Positions 22,946 through 31,468 are shown, counted from the first letter of the stretch. The stretch: 64,000 nucleotides of DNA from Clostridia bacterium (GCA_017452785.1 JAFTLT010000013.1:22468-86467); one strand, 5' to 3'. Numbers and translations are program-made. The notes: generated from the letters alone by a model not told the origin.

Positions 22946-23167
22946 TTACTCCCTTTTGTTTCTGAGCATTTCGAGCAGTTTCTTTGCTTCGGGCGAAGTG
23001 AGCACTGCTCTTATCTTTTGCGGGTCGGACATAATATCCTGCAGCTTTTCACTTTGTTCTTTTGTAAGATTCCGTTTAAGCTCCTGCTGACTGCTGTTTT
23101 CATTCTTCAGCAGACTGTCTAAGAGTAAATTTATCTGCTGTTTGGAAAGATTTATTTCATTTTCCAT
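22946..23167 (-). CDS. Hypothetical protein, first of a small three-gene operon
   Basis: A 73-residue, highly charged helical protein (INLSKQQINLLLDSLLKNEN ... LTKEQSEKLQDIMSDPQKIRAVLTSPEAKKLLEML). The sequence SDPQKIRAVLTSPEAKKL resembles a small helical pair. No family recognised. Ribosome site CAGGTGGTT before ATG 23167. It is divergent from the phosphodiesterase gene at 23235. Confidence 0.7.
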   Translation of the reverse strand: MENEINLSKQQINLLLDSLLKNENSSQQELKRNLTKEQSEKLQDIMSDPQKIRAVLTSPEAKKLLEMLRNKRE

Positions 23168-23234
23168 TGAAAAACCACCTGACTTATGATAATATTAATC
23201 AGTAATTACTATGTTTTCGGGGAGTGAAATATGA

Positions 23235-23699
23235 ATGAGGGTTCTCGTCTTTTCTGATTCTCACGGTGCAATGAATGCTGCAATTGAGATGCTGACAAAA
23301 GAAAGCGAGTGCTCACTGGTCTTTTTTCTTGGCGACGGAGCAAGAGAGCTGCAGCGCCTTGTGGAAATATTCCCCGATAAAAAATTTGTTGCCGTTAAAG
23401 GAAATAACGATTTTCACTATTCACTTGAAACAGAAGCTTATAAGCACATTGACGGAGTGACAATTATGGCTTGTCACGGACATATTTTCGATGTGAGATA
23501 TACTCTGACTTCACTCCTGAAAAAAGCCGAAGGAGTCAGGGCAAATATTGCACTTTACGGTCACACCCATAAGGCGAATATGTATAATGACCCGGTTACA
23601 GGCGTCTGTGCAATTAATCCGGGAGCCTTATGTGAAAGAAAATACTGTGTTCTCACAATAGAAAAGGGTCAGTTTGACATAGAATTTAAGAGCATATAA
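23235..23699 (+). CDS. Metallophosphoesterase, YfcE/MJ0936 family phosphodiesterase
   Basis: A 154-residue calcineurin-like phosphoesterase. Metal ligands are visible in order: FSDSHGAM (D7, H9), FFLGDGAREL (D35), AVKGNNDFH (N58), ACHGHIFD (H79) and ALYGHTHKA (H-x-H near 112-114). The family hydrolyses cyclic nucleotides or other phosphodiesters with Mn/Ni. The start at 23235 uses GGGGAG; an out-of-frame ATG precedes it at 23231. Confidence 0.92.
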   Translation: MRVLVFSDSHGAMNAAIEMLTKESECSLVFFLGDGARELQRLVEIFPDKKFVAVKGNNDFHYSLETEAYKHIDGVTIMACHGHIFDVRYTLTSLLKKAEGVRANIALYGHTHKANMYNDPVTGVCAINPGALCERKYCVLTIEKGQFDIEFKSI

Positions 23700-23774
23700 A
23701 TATACTTAATACAGGTCATCGGTTACGCCAGTAACTTTTTGATACATAAAAAATGAAAGAAAGAAGGATTAAAA

Positions 23775-24506
23775 ATGGACTTTTTTGACGCATTTTTAAA
23801 TTTCGACCTCAGCGTTTTTGCGTGGGTTCAGAGCATTCAGAACTCAATCTTGACCGCTATCATGGTAACAATTACCACCCTTGGCGACGAAGGCATTATC
23901 TTTATTGCACTCGGCCTCATTCTCCTCTGCACCAAGAAGTACCGCAAGGCAGGCTTTGCAGTGCTCATCTCACTGCTTGTTATGACTCTGCTTAACAATG
24001 TGGTGCTCAAGGACCTCTTTGCAAGAGTAAGACCCTTCTACATTTTCGACCTTGAAGGTCTTATGGCTGATAAGGATGTTTTCCTTGAAGCAGGCAAGGG
24101 CGCAAGATTCGACTATTTCGTTGAGAAGGTTACAGCTCTCATTGAGAAGTACCCCGAATTTGCTGCAAAATGGATTGACACTTATGAGTTCCCCAATTTT
24201 GTTGACAAGCTCACAAGCTACTCATTCCCCTCAGGCCACACCTCATCAGCTTTCGCAGCAGCTATCGCAGTTCTGTGGTACGACAGAAAGATAGGCATTC
24301 CCACAACAATTCTTGCCGCACTTATGGGCTTCTCAAGAATTTATGTTGAGGTTCACTACTGCACAGACGTTATCGCAGGCACAGTTGTGGGCATCATCTA
24401 CGCTCTTATCGGTGTGCTTATTGTCAAGCTGGTTTATCCCTTTGTTGAAAAAGGTATCGAATGGGTTAAGGCTAAGCTCCCGAAGAAAGAGAAAAAAGCA
24501 GCTTAA
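23775..24506 (+). CDS. PAP2 superfamily membrane phosphatase
   Basis: A 243-residue protein with about six helices and the three PAP2 motifs: KDLFARVRPF (about 76-85), SFPSGHTSS (about 153-161) and GFSRIYVEVHYCTDVIAG (about 184-201, His and Asp of the charge relay). The family dephosphorylates lipid phosphates, including undecaprenyl pyrophosphate, on the outer membrane face. An insertion of about 50 residues between motifs 1 and 2 is longer than in small family members. The Lys-rich C-terminus is cytoplasmic. Confidence 0.92.
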   Translation: MDFFDAFLNFDLSVFAWVQSIQNSILTAIMVTITTLGDEGIIFIALGLILLCTKKYRKAGFAVLISLLVMTLLNNVVLKDLFARVRPFYIFDLEGLMADKDVFLEAGKGARFDYFVEKVTALIEKYPEFAAKWIDTYEFPNFVDKLTSYSFPSGHTSSAFAAAIAVLWYDRKIGIPTTILAALMGFSRIYVEVHYCTDVIAGTVVGIIYALIGVLIVKLVYPFVEKGIEWVKAKLPKKEKKAA

Positions 24507-24613
24507 GGCTGTTTTTGGTACACGGTTTGCCCTGCGGTGGTGGTGAGTTTTAACCCGCCAAAAGGAGATATATTTATGAGGACACGGTGAAAGCTGTGTC
24601 CTTTATGTGTTTT

Positions 24614-24847
24614 GACCCCTCTGTCAGCCTACAGGGCTGACATCTCCCCTTTCAGGGGCGACGAGCTGACGAAGCAGAAAGTCGGTACCGCAAAATCTCG
24701 TTGCCCCTGAAAGGGGAAATGTCTACAAAGCAGACAAAGGGGTGCCTGTTTCCTGAAGAAAAGATGTACGAAGGACAGAGGGGTTAGCCTCCCTCAGTAG
24801 CGAAGCTACGGCAGAGGGAGGTGGCATACGAAGTATGACGGAGGGAG
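24614..24847. repeat. Composite palindromic intergenic repeat
   Basis: The first half has GACCCCTCTGTCAGC... CTCCCCTTTCAGGGG and its near-inverse CCCCTGAAAGGGG... AGACAAAGGGG; the second half has CCTCCCTCAGTAGCG... GCAGAGGGAGGTGG and TACGAAGTA, GGAGGGAG. Pieces of the same family are at 30610, 40062, 50873 and 51010. No gene. Confidence 0.75.
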
Positions 24848-24863
24848 TATTTTTAATTTCATC

Positions 24864-24892
24864 TTGATTTTTAAGAAGAATGGTGGTAAACT
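24864..24892 (+). promoter_or_regulatory. Sigma-A promoter of RNA copy 2
   Basis: TTGATT (24864-24869), 17-base spacer, TAAACT (24887-24892). The predicted start, seven bases later at 24899, is again the first base of ACCACA. Confidence 0.7.
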
Positions 24893-24898
24893 AAAATC

Positions 24899-25060
24899 AC
24901 CACATAAATTACAGTTTAATATTACTTTAACCGGGAAAACTATCGGCATTGATGGATTTCTCTGATTAACTATATTTCGGTTGAAGTAAGCTGTTAAATT
25001 TGTGTGGTAGCAAATGAGAACCATTTTTGCAAGTGTGTCTCGTTTGCAGACACACTTTTT
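24899..25060 (+). ncRNA. Structured RNA, copy 2; 5' leader with terminator in front of a surface-protein gene
   Basis: ACCACATAAATTACAG at the 5' end pairs with CTGTTAAATTTGTGTGGT (24991-25008), and TTACTTTAACCG pairs with CGGTTGAAGTAA, forming a 110-nt long hairpin. It is followed by AGCAAATGAG...CATTTTTGCAA and a terminator GTGTGTCT/AGACACAC + TTTTT. This is the same order and partly the same sequence as 9709-9537 (minus). Since only 20 bases separate it from the next start codon, the downstream gene must be read through this terminator, which argues for an attenuator or riboswitch-like role. Confidence 0.7.
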
Positions 25061-25080
25061 ATATTTGGAGGTAAAAACAA

Positions 25081-27720
25081 ATGGGAAAGACAATGAAGAA
25101 AATTTTATGTACACTGCTTGTTGTGGTTATGTGTCTGACAAGTGCACCGCTTGGTGTTTTTTTGAGTTTAGATTTTAGAGCTGAAGCTACGGATTACAAG
25201 GTTGGTGATATTGTTCAGTTTGGCTCATATCCTCAGAGCAAGGTTAAAGACGAAGCCTTGGTTGCAGAACTAAATGCCCTTACACCTGAGTGGGAAGATT
25301 GGACAAGCTATGGTTATTATTCAGGTGAAGATGACTATGGCACAATGTTACAGGGCGACTGGATGAGATACACTGATATAGTTTACAACGGTAACAAATA
25401 CCGTGGTGTGAAGTTTACGCAGTACAGACATGCATTTCAAGATGTCAATGGTTACTATACCAACACAGTATATTGGTTTAAGTTTGAAAGTATTGATTGG
25501 CGTGTTCTTGACCCAAGCACTGGTCTTCTTATGTGTGAAACAATTATTGATTCTCAGCCATATAGCAATACAATCTATTACAACAGTAGCTATAGCTTTA
25601 TATATGCTTATTTCAACGATGCTTCATATAAAAACTATGCAAGTGATTACGAAACAAGCTCAATAAGAAAATGGCTAAATGATGATTTTTACAATACAGC
25701 CTTTACAGATAGAGAAAAGGAAGAGATAAGCACAACAACATTAAATAACGACGGTTATTATACATCAATTGGCACAACCGGCTACGAAGCACTTGACAGC
25801 AACGAAACAAGCGACAAAATCTTTCTCCTTTCATATAACGAAGCACGAAACAGCAATTATAGCTTTAGTTCAGATTGCAGCGATTGTGATACTGCTCGTC
25901 AAGCTGAGGGTAGTGACTACGCCAAGAGTCAGGGCCTTCATGTAAGTACGTTCGATTCCTCATACGGTTACTCAACTTGGTTGCTCCGTTCTTCGGAGTT
26001 CTGGTCGAGTGGTTGTTGCGTTGTCAGTGGATATGGCAACCTTGGTGGTGATAACGTCAATCAGACTTCTGTGGGTGTTCGACCTGCTTTGAGACTCAAT
26101 AGTATATCTGAAGAAATAATCGGACCTAATCAACCTAACAATCCAACCGAACCCGATAATCCCAATAATCCTGATAATCCCGATAACCCTGACACTCCAA
26201 ATAATCCTGATGATCCTAATAAACCTAACAATCCAACTGAACCCGATAATCCCAACAACCCTGATAATCCCAATGAACCTAACAAACCCAACGAAGAACC
26301 GGATGACCCTGAAGAAGACGATAATGATGAGTTTTATCATCCTGAAGTCTTAGAGCCGCGTATTGACTGTTATGATACATCAGTTGAATCTTATAAAAAT
26401 GCTTTTTTAGGTGGCGATTGGAATACCTTTAAAATAACAGGTGAAATCACAAATTATGATGAATATCATAACTTAGAAAATATATGGATAACTATAAAAT
26501 CGCCTGACGGAAATATCATAAAATTTGATAGTAACGAGAAAAATGAAGTAACTTTTCCTTTGGGTCGTTCAATAGGAACTCAAAAAAGTAGTGATTTTAA
26601 ATGTAAAGCTTATGTAAATAGGGATTATATGCCTGAAGGGGGTACCGATAATATTACACTTACATGTATACTAAATGGTGATATAAATGGTAAAAAAGTT
26701 GAAGGTATATATACAACTTTCAATGTTAAGGTTACGAACTTGAGTTATAAAGAAGATAAGCCAAAGAGAAACAAAACAGTACATGAACTGCTTGAGCAGA
26801 TGAGAGATTTAGTGCCTGCTTATGAATCCTATTATAGACAAAATATTGGTTACCTTGTTGCGGGTACCGGATTGACTTATGATATTTTAGCGGTTGAATC
26901 GGCGTATGGGTTAGGTGATATCGATAACGGCTTGAATTTAGCTAATATGGCTTATGATTTGAGCTTTTACCTCGCCGGAATCACTAATCCCACTCCGCAG
27001 GAATTTGGAGAACTGTTTCTTGACCAACTTTCTGCCAATACAGAAGGAGAGGTTGATAAGATAATAGACTATGTAACCAATAGACTAAGAAGTAACAGAT
27101 ATTTTAACGGATTTATAAAATGGTGTTGTGAAGAGTATGGTGTTGATGCAGGTGAATATGCAAAGTACAGCAACCATTGTCCCACAGATATTATAGTTAC
27201 CGACGAGTTCGGAGATGTTGTGTTAAAAATCATAAATGATAAAATTGTAATATGTGATGATTATGTTTCTGCATATGTATTTGAGGGTAATAAAACAATT
27301 TATTTGCCCACAAGCATTGAGCATGAAATTGAAATCATTGCAACCGATAACGGTAAAATGGATTACAGTGTAGAAACAGTTACTAAGCATGGTGAAAAAC
27401 GAGTTATAGAGTATAAAGATGTGTCTCTTATAAAGGATAAATCATATACTGCAACTGCACCGAGTGATAAATCAAGCAAAACAGATGTGTATAACCTTGT
27501 GACAGAAAACGGAACTGTGGTAAAAGCTGATAACGAACAAATTGTCCACACCTTCGACGGCTCAGAGTGCATCAATTGCGATTATGACAAAGCCGACGAA
27601 TGTGACTGTAAATGTCACACAGACCGTCCGTTTGCAAAATTCTTCTTTAAGATTAAGCTCTTCTTCTGGAAGCTCTTCAAGAAAAATCCTGTCTGCGATT
27701 GCGGCATGGAACATTATTAA
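25081..27720 (+). CDS. Secreted surface protein: DUF6273-like domain, Pro/Asn/Asp linker, C-terminal CxCxCH...CxCGxxHY module
   Basis: An 879-residue exported protein. Signal peptide about 1-36. Residues 38-345 resemble DUF6273 (KVGDIVQFGSYPQS; WRVLDPSTGLLMCE; SSIRKWLNDDFYNTAF; STWLLRSS; VGVRPALRLN), a domain of secreted gut Firmicutes proteins with lectin-like relatives. A linker of PDN/PNN repeats covers about 350-415. The rest (420-840) is not recognised and is more AT-rich at codon third positions. The end ECDCKCH, a short FF/K-rich hydrophobic stretch, and NPVCDCGMEHY is shared with three other proteins here. GGAGG ribosome site nine bases before the ATG; expressed through the RNA leader. 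Confidence 0.85.
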   Translation: MGKTMKKILCTLLVVVMCLTSAPLGVFLSLDFRAEATDYKVGDIVQFGSYPQSKVKDEALVAELNALTPEWEDWTSYGYYSGEDDYGTMLQGDWMRYTDIVYNGNKYRGVKFTQYRHAFQDVNGYYTNTVYWFKFESIDWRVLDPSTGLLMCETIIDSQPYSNTIYYNSSYSFIYAYFNDASYKNYASDYETSSIRKWLNDDFYNTAFTDREKEEISTTTLNNDGYYTSIGTTGYEALDSNETSDKIFLLSYNEARNSNYSFSSDCSDCDTARQAEGSDYAKSQGLHVSTFDSSYGYSTWLLRSSEFWSSGCCVVSGYGNLGGDNVNQTSVGVRPALRLNSISEEIIGPNQPNNPTEPDNPNNPDNPDNPDTPNNPDDPNKPNNPTEPDNPNNPDNPNEPNKPNEEPDDPEEDDNDEFYHPEVLEPRIDCYDTSVESYKNAFLGGDWNTFKITGEITNYDEYHNLENIWITIKSPDGNIIKFDSNEKNEVTFPLGRSIGTQKSSDFKCKAYVNRDYMPEGGTDNITLTCILNGDINGKKVEGIYTTFNVKVTNLSYKEDKPKRNKTVHELLEQMRDLVPAYESYYRQNIGYLVAGTGLTYDILAVESAYGLGDIDNGLNLANMAYDLSFYLAGITNPTPQEFGELFLDQLSANTEGEVDKIIDYVTNRLRSNRYFNGFIKWCCEEYGVDAGEYAKYSNHCPTDIIVTDEFGDVVLKIINDKIVICDDYVSAYVFEGNKTIYLPTSIEHEIEIIATDNGKMDYSVETVTKHGEKRVIEYKDVSLIKDKSYTATAPSDKSSKTDVYNLVTENGTVVKADNEQIVHTFDGSECINCDYDKADECDCKCHTDRPFAKFFFKIKLFFWKLFKKNPVCDCGMEHY

Positions 27721-27730
27721 AACAAATTTA

Positions 27731-27844
27731 GCCTTCCCCTACCGTAGGGGAAGGTGTCACGAAGTGACGGATGAGGTGAGAAAAGCGGTAATCCTCATCC
27801 GTCTGCCTGACGGCAGCCACCTTCCCCTTGCAAAAGGGGAAGGC
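27731..27844. repeat. Palindromic CCTTCCCCT repeat, copy 1
   Basis: GCCTTCCCCT...AGGGGAAGG, TGTCACGAAGTGACGGATGAGG, a variable centre, CCTCATCCGTCTGCCTGACGGCAGCC, then CCTTCCCCTTGCAAAAGGGGAAGGC. It can fold as a large hairpin with side stems. Two more copies are at 32597 and 32739. Confidence 0.9.
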
Positions 27845-27883
27845 ATAAAAACAGGGGGCAATTGACTGCTCCCTGTTTCGTTG

Positions 27884-28453
27884 TTATATCAGATTTTCCT
27901 CTTTTATCTTCTCCCTCAGTGCTTGAAAATCTTCAAGTGCAAGAGGTTTGTTGCTCTCATTTCTCAGCAGTGCCGAGGGGTGAAAGGTACCCATAAAGAG
28001 TATGCCGCCTTTTTCGGTGAACTGTCCGTGCTGTGCTGTCACACGAAAGTCCGGTGAAATGAGCTTCTGCGCCGCTATTCTGCCAAGACACACAATAATT
28101 CTCGGCTTAATGAGCCTGACTTGCTGACGGAGATATTCTATGCAGGTGTCCTGCTCCTCAGGCTTTGGGTCACGGTTCTGTGGCGGGCGACACTTTACAA
28201 TATTGGCGATATATATATTCGCGTCCCTTGAAAGGTCAATGAGTGAGAGATATTTGTCAAGAAGCTGTCCGCTTTTGCCCACAAATGGTTCACCCTGCAA
28301 ATCCTCCTGCTCACCGGGGCCTTCACCTACAAACATGATTTTTGCTTTCGGGTTTCCCACACCGAAAACCACATTGTGTCTGCCGGCGTGAAGCTCGCAT
28401 TTATTGCAGGTTAGACATTCGCTTTTAAGTTCATCAATTTCTTTTTGTGCCAT
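27884..28453 (-). CDS. Uracil-DNA glycosylase, family 4 (iron-sulfur type)
   Basis: A 189-residue protein. The N-terminal Cys residues (C13, C16, C19 in CLTCNKCELH) together with a later KCRPP Cys are ligands of the 4Fe-4S cluster. Motif A is FVGEGPGEQEDLQGEPFVG with the catalytic Glu, and the C-terminal motif is GTFHPSALLRN with the conserved His. It removes uracil from DNA in base excision repair. The ATG at 28453 (AAGGAG eight bases before) was preferred to the GTG at 28462. Divergent from pduL. Confidence 0.93.
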   Translation of the reverse strand: MAQKEIDELKSECLTCNKCELHAGRHNVVFGVGNPKAKIMFVGEGPGEQEDLQGEPFVGKSGQLLDKYLSLIDLSRDANIYIANIVKCRPPQNRDPKPEEQDTCIEYLRQQVRLIKPRIIVCLGRIAAQKLISPDFRVTAQHGQFTEKGGILFMGTFHPSALLRNESNKPLALEDFQALREKIKEENLI

Positions 28454-28521
28454 TTTATTCACTCCTTCACAGAGTCTTTTTATTTATTTTAACACAAAAA
28501 CAGAAAATTTCAATTTCTATG

Positions 28522-28550
28522 TTGAATTTAATTAAAATATGTTGTAAAAT
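28522..28550 (+). promoter_or_regulatory. Sigma-A promoter of pduL-like gene
   Basis: TTGAAT (28522-28527), 17-base spacer, TAAAAT (28545-28550). Confidence 0.7.
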
Positions 28551-28593
28551 ATCCCTTGTAGATTATTATATTATTTTTTTGGAGGACAATAAT

Positions 28594-29166
28594 ATGAACA
28601 GACCTGTTTTAGTTGAAACATCAGCAAGACATATCCATGTCAGCCGCAGAGTGCTTGATATCCTTTTCGGTGAAGGCTATGAGCTCACAAGAAAAAAGGA
28701 CCTTTCACAGCCCGGTCAGTACGCTTGTGAAGAAAGAGTGCAGGTAATCGGCCCCAAGGGCAGCTTCCCCGCAGTATCAATTCTCGGCCCCGTACGCCCC
28801 GAAACTCAGGTTGAGCTCAGCGCAGGCGATGCACGTTCAATCGGCGTTAAGGCTCCCATCCGTGAATCAGGCGACCTTAAAGGCAGCAACGGCTGTAAGC
28901 TCGTTGGCCCCAAGGGTGAGGTTGAACTCGAAGACGGCGTTATCATTGCAAAGCGTCACATCCACATGACACCTGCCGATGCTGAAAAGTATAATCTTGA
29001 AGATAAGCAGATCGTTTCCGTTAAGGTTGAAACTGACGGCAGAAGCCTCATCTTCGGTGATGTTGTTGTAAGAGTAAGCCCCTCATATGCTCTTGCTATG
29101 CATATCGACACAGATGAAAGCAACGCTGCTTCATGTGTACCCGGCATGGAAGGCGACATTATCTGA
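28594..29166 (+). CDS. pduL: PduL-type phosphate acyltransferase
   Basis: A 190-residue PduL. The zinc-binding His motifs ARHIHVSR (about 11-18) and AKRHIHMTP (about 124-132) and the GPVRPETQVELS strand are all present. PduL converts acetyl- or propanoyl-CoA and phosphate to acyl-phosphate and CoA, feeding acetate/propionate kinase. There is no microcompartment targeting extension at the N-terminus and no pdu/eut neighbour, so it is probably the general phosphotransacetylase. Strong codon bias and GGAGGA ribosome site suggest high expression. The frame is open upstream to 28447 but has no start signal there. Confidence 0.93.
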   Translation: MNRPVLVETSARHIHVSRRVLDILFGEGYELTRKKDLSQPGQYACEERVQVIGPKGSFPAVSILGPVRPETQVELSAGDARSIGVKAPIRESGDLKGSNGCKLVGPKGEVELEDGVIIAKRHIHMTPADAEKYNLEDKQIVSVKVETDGRSLIFGDVVVRVSPSYALAMHIDTDESNAASCVPGMEGDII

Positions 29167-29183
29167 TCTTGCTTTTATGAAAC

Positions 29184-29214
29184 ACGGTCGCAGTGGGTAA
29201 CTGTGACCGTTTTA
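29184..29214 (+). terminator. Terminator after pduL
   Basis: ACGGTCGCAGT pairs with ACTGTGACCGT, followed by TTTAAATT. Confidence 0.85.
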
Positions 29215-29240
29215 AATTATAAGTTTCGGAGTTTTTGTCA

Positions 29241-30608
29241 ATGAAAAGAATACTTCAGAATATTGCCCTTGGCTTTATATGCGTTTTGGCGTTGGTGTCA
29301 TTTTGCTATATAAGCCTTAGCATTTTCGGCGACGGGGGAGTGCTGTCGCCTTTTGTGGCGGCAACAACCGAGAAAACCACCGTCACAACCTCAGTGCGTA
29401 CCACGGCAAAAGTAACCACAACTAAGGTGACAACCACCAAGCTTACCACAGCTGCACCCACAACGACAGCGGCTCCGATTATTGAGTTTGAAGGCTTTTC
29501 CGTTATAGACTACTATCCTTTATCACTTGCCAGCGGTGGCTCATGGGATATCAAGCACTGTCAGGGCATGGCTATAGACAAGCAGGGCGGATATGCCTAT
29601 TATTCCTACACCAACACCTTTGTCAAGTGTGACCTTGAGGGCAACGCTGTCGGAACGCTGACGGGCTTTGAGGGGCATCTTGGCGATGTGTGCTATAACG
29701 AAAAAGACGGCAAGGTTTATGCTTCACTTAACCCTGTGGGCAAAAAGGCTCTTTATGTTGCAATAATTGATGTTGCAAAGCTGAATAAAATGGGTCTTGA
29801 CTGTGAAAAAAGCGGCCTTGTGCGTACTGTTCACCTGCCGGAAGTGTGGAAAGATTTTTCTGCCAAAGTCAAAAACGGAAACAAAACCTATTCAAGGCGT
29901 TACGGTGTTTCGGGTACCGATGCCATGTGCTTCGGCCCGTCATTTTCGTCGGGCAAAGGGCATTATCTCACAATTTCCTGCGGCACAACCCCTCAAACTG
30001 AGAGAACGGACAATGATTATCAGGTGCTTTTGCAATATGATGTTACAGGCTGGTGGGATGAATATGCACAGCCTCTCGATGAGAGTAAGGTGCACCATAA
30101 AGGCCCCGAAAAGCACAGCGGAAAATATTTTGTTTATACAGGTAACACAAATTACGGTGTGCAGACAATGACATATTTCCCTGAGCTTAATTTGTGGTTT
30201 CTCAATGTTTATGTCACGCTTAAAGAGGATTTCCCCGAATACAGCCTTTTCATAGTTGACGGTGATATAAAGCCAAAAAAGCAGTCTCTTAAAGGTCAGC
30301 AGGAAAAGGATGTGCAAAAGGTGCTTACTCTTTATCAGGACGGTGAATATGATGAGGGCACAGATATTTACGGCTGGTTTGCAGCAAACGGCGCCAAGGG
30401 TATGGAATATGTTGAAAAGGGTCTGTTTTTCATAATACATCCATATAAAACATGGTATGGTAAGCAGACGGGAGTGGCATATCTTTATGTGTGGGACGGC
30501 ACTGCACCTGATCCCTTCACCATTGCGGCAGGGGTAAGTGACGATTACACCATATCAAAAAAGATAGTTACAACCACAACAAAGTCTGTTGAAAAAAATA
30601 AGGAATGA
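29241..30608 (+). CDS. Membrane-anchored extracellular protein with Thr-rich linker (unknown function)
   Basis: A 455-residue protein. One N-terminal membrane segment or signal anchor (about 7-27), then a linker rich in Thr/Lys/Val (about 46-78, TTT-K-V-TTTK repeats), then an extracellular domain of about 340 residues with several repeats of beta-propeller style (GMAIDKQGGYAYYSYTN; VCYNEKDGKVYASL; LWFLNVYVTL). It is reminiscent of six-bladed propellers but no family is certain. The C-terminus is again Thr/Lys-rich. The ATG at 29241 is preferred over a TTG at 29235. The Thr linker resembles those of cell-wall or cellulosome-like gut surface proteins. Confidence 0.7.
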   Translation: MKRILQNIALGFICVLALVSFCYISLSIFGDGGVLSPFVAATTEKTTVTTSVRTTAKVTTTKVTTTKLTTAAPTTTAAPIIEFEGFSVIDYYPLSLASGGSWDIKHCQGMAIDKQGGYAYYSYTNTFVKCDLEGNAVGTLTGFEGHLGDVCYNEKDGKVYASLNPVGKKALYVAIIDVAKLNKMGLDCEKSGLVRTVHLPEVWKDFSAKVKNGNKTYSRRYGVSGTDAMCFGPSFSSGKGHYLTISCGTTPQTERTDNDYQVLLQYDVTGWWDEYAQPLDESKVHHKGPEKHSGKYFVYTGNTNYGVQTMTYFPELNLWFLNVYVTLKEDFPEYSLFIVDGDIKPKKQSLKGQQEKDVQKVLTLYQDGEYDEGTDIYGWFAANGAKGMEYVEKGLFFIIHPYKTWYGKQTGVAYLYVWDGTAPDPFTIAAGVSDDYTISKKIVTTTTKSVEKNKE

Positions 30609-30609
30609 A

Positions 30610-30668
30610 CCCCTCAGTCAAGAGCACAAATGTACTCTTGACAGCTCCCCTTTCAGGGGGAGCCGAGG
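30610..30668. repeat. Short palindromic repeat piece
   Basis: CCCCTCAGTCAAGAGCACAAATGTACTCTTGACAGCTCCCCTTTCAGGGGGAG (given as one unit of the 24614/40062 family): contains TCAAGAG/CTCTTGA and CCCCTTTCAGGGG. Confidence 0.6.
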
Positions 30669-30709
30669 ATAAGGTATTATATTAAATATTATAACAGGAG
30701 TAGAAAACT

Positions 30710-31294
30710 ATGGGTCATTTTTTTGCAATGCACTCCAGAATGAAATATATTAACCGCTGGGCACTTATGAGAAATGTCAGCGGTGAAAATATAAGCGAAC
30801 ACAGCAATGATGTGGCAGTTATTGCCCACGCACTTGCAGTGATAAAAAATATCCGCTTCGGTGGCAATCTCAATGCAGAAAGAGCTTCTTTCTTAGGGCT
30901 TTATCACGATATGACAGAGATAATCACGGGTGATATGCCGACTCCCGTGAAATATCACAGTGAGGATATGCGTGAGGCATTCCGACAGGTTGAGGATAAG
31001 GCAGGGCAGAAGCTGCTTTCAATGCTGCCTGAGGATATGAGGCAGTATTATGAAAGTGCATTTTTCCCTGAAAAAGAAGATGAATATCTTTGGAAAATTG
31101 TCAAGGCGGCAGATAAGATTTCTGCACTGATAAAGTGTATAGAAGAAAAGAACGCAGGCAACAATGAATTCGGCAAGGCACTGGAGAGTACAAAGAAAGC
31201 AATTGAAAAAATGGATATGCCTGAAGCAAAGGTATTTCTTGAGGAATTTATACCGAGCTTTTATCTCAGTCTCGACGAGCAAAGCGAGGCTTAG
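30710..31294 (+). CDS. HD-domain 5'-deoxynucleotidase, YfbR-like
   Basis: A 194-residue HD hydrolase. The metal site residues are visible: H31 (ISEHSNDVA), H66-D67 (LYHDMTEI) and a later Asp (VKAADKIS, about 141). The start FFAMHSRMKYINRWALMRN and the layout match E. coli YfbR, which dephosphorylates deoxynucleoside 5'-monophosphates and helps balance dUMP. AGGAG ribosome site. It stands alone between a repeat and the gap promoter. Confidence 0.9.
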   Translation: MGHFFAMHSRMKYINRWALMRNVSGENISEHSNDVAVIAHALAVIKNIRFGGNLNAERASFLGLYHDMTEIITGDMPTPVKYHSEDMREAFRQVEDKAGQKLLSMLPEDMRQYYESAFFPEKEDEYLWKIVKAADKISALIKCIEEKNAGNNEFGKALESTKKAIEKMDMPEAKVFLEEFIPSFYLSLDEQSEA

Positions 31295-31390
31295 TTTTAG
31301 TGAGTATTGCATAGTTTCTGCGATGAAAATTGGTGATTTTGTTTAGAATAACAAATTTTTCTTGCAGGCGAAAAAATCTTTTTAAAAAGG

Positions 31391-31419
31391 TTGAAAAATC
31401 AAAACAAATCGGCTATTAT
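31391..31419 (+). promoter_or_regulatory. Sigma-A promoter of gap
   Basis: TTGAAA (31391-31396), 17-base spacer, TATTAT (31414-31419). Confidence 0.75.
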
Positions 31420-31468
31420 ATTAGGGTAGAATTTTTTATAATTTCATGAAATATTGGAGGTAAAAATT

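Noticed and set aside
24990-25060. T-box leader (because of GTGGTA and the terminator)
   Set aside because: No stem I specifier region, no AGGGTGGNACCGCG box and no aminoacyl-tRNA or amino-acid gene downstream.
26110-26300. CRISPR-like periodicity
   Set aside because: The periodic CCYGAYAAY units are in frame and encode the Pro-Asp-Asn linker; no constant repeat and spacer pattern.
25972-26340. Antisense ORF (Ile/Arg/Val-rich) opposite the PDN linker
   Set aside because: It is the mirror of the repetitive CCTGATAAT codons; no start signal.
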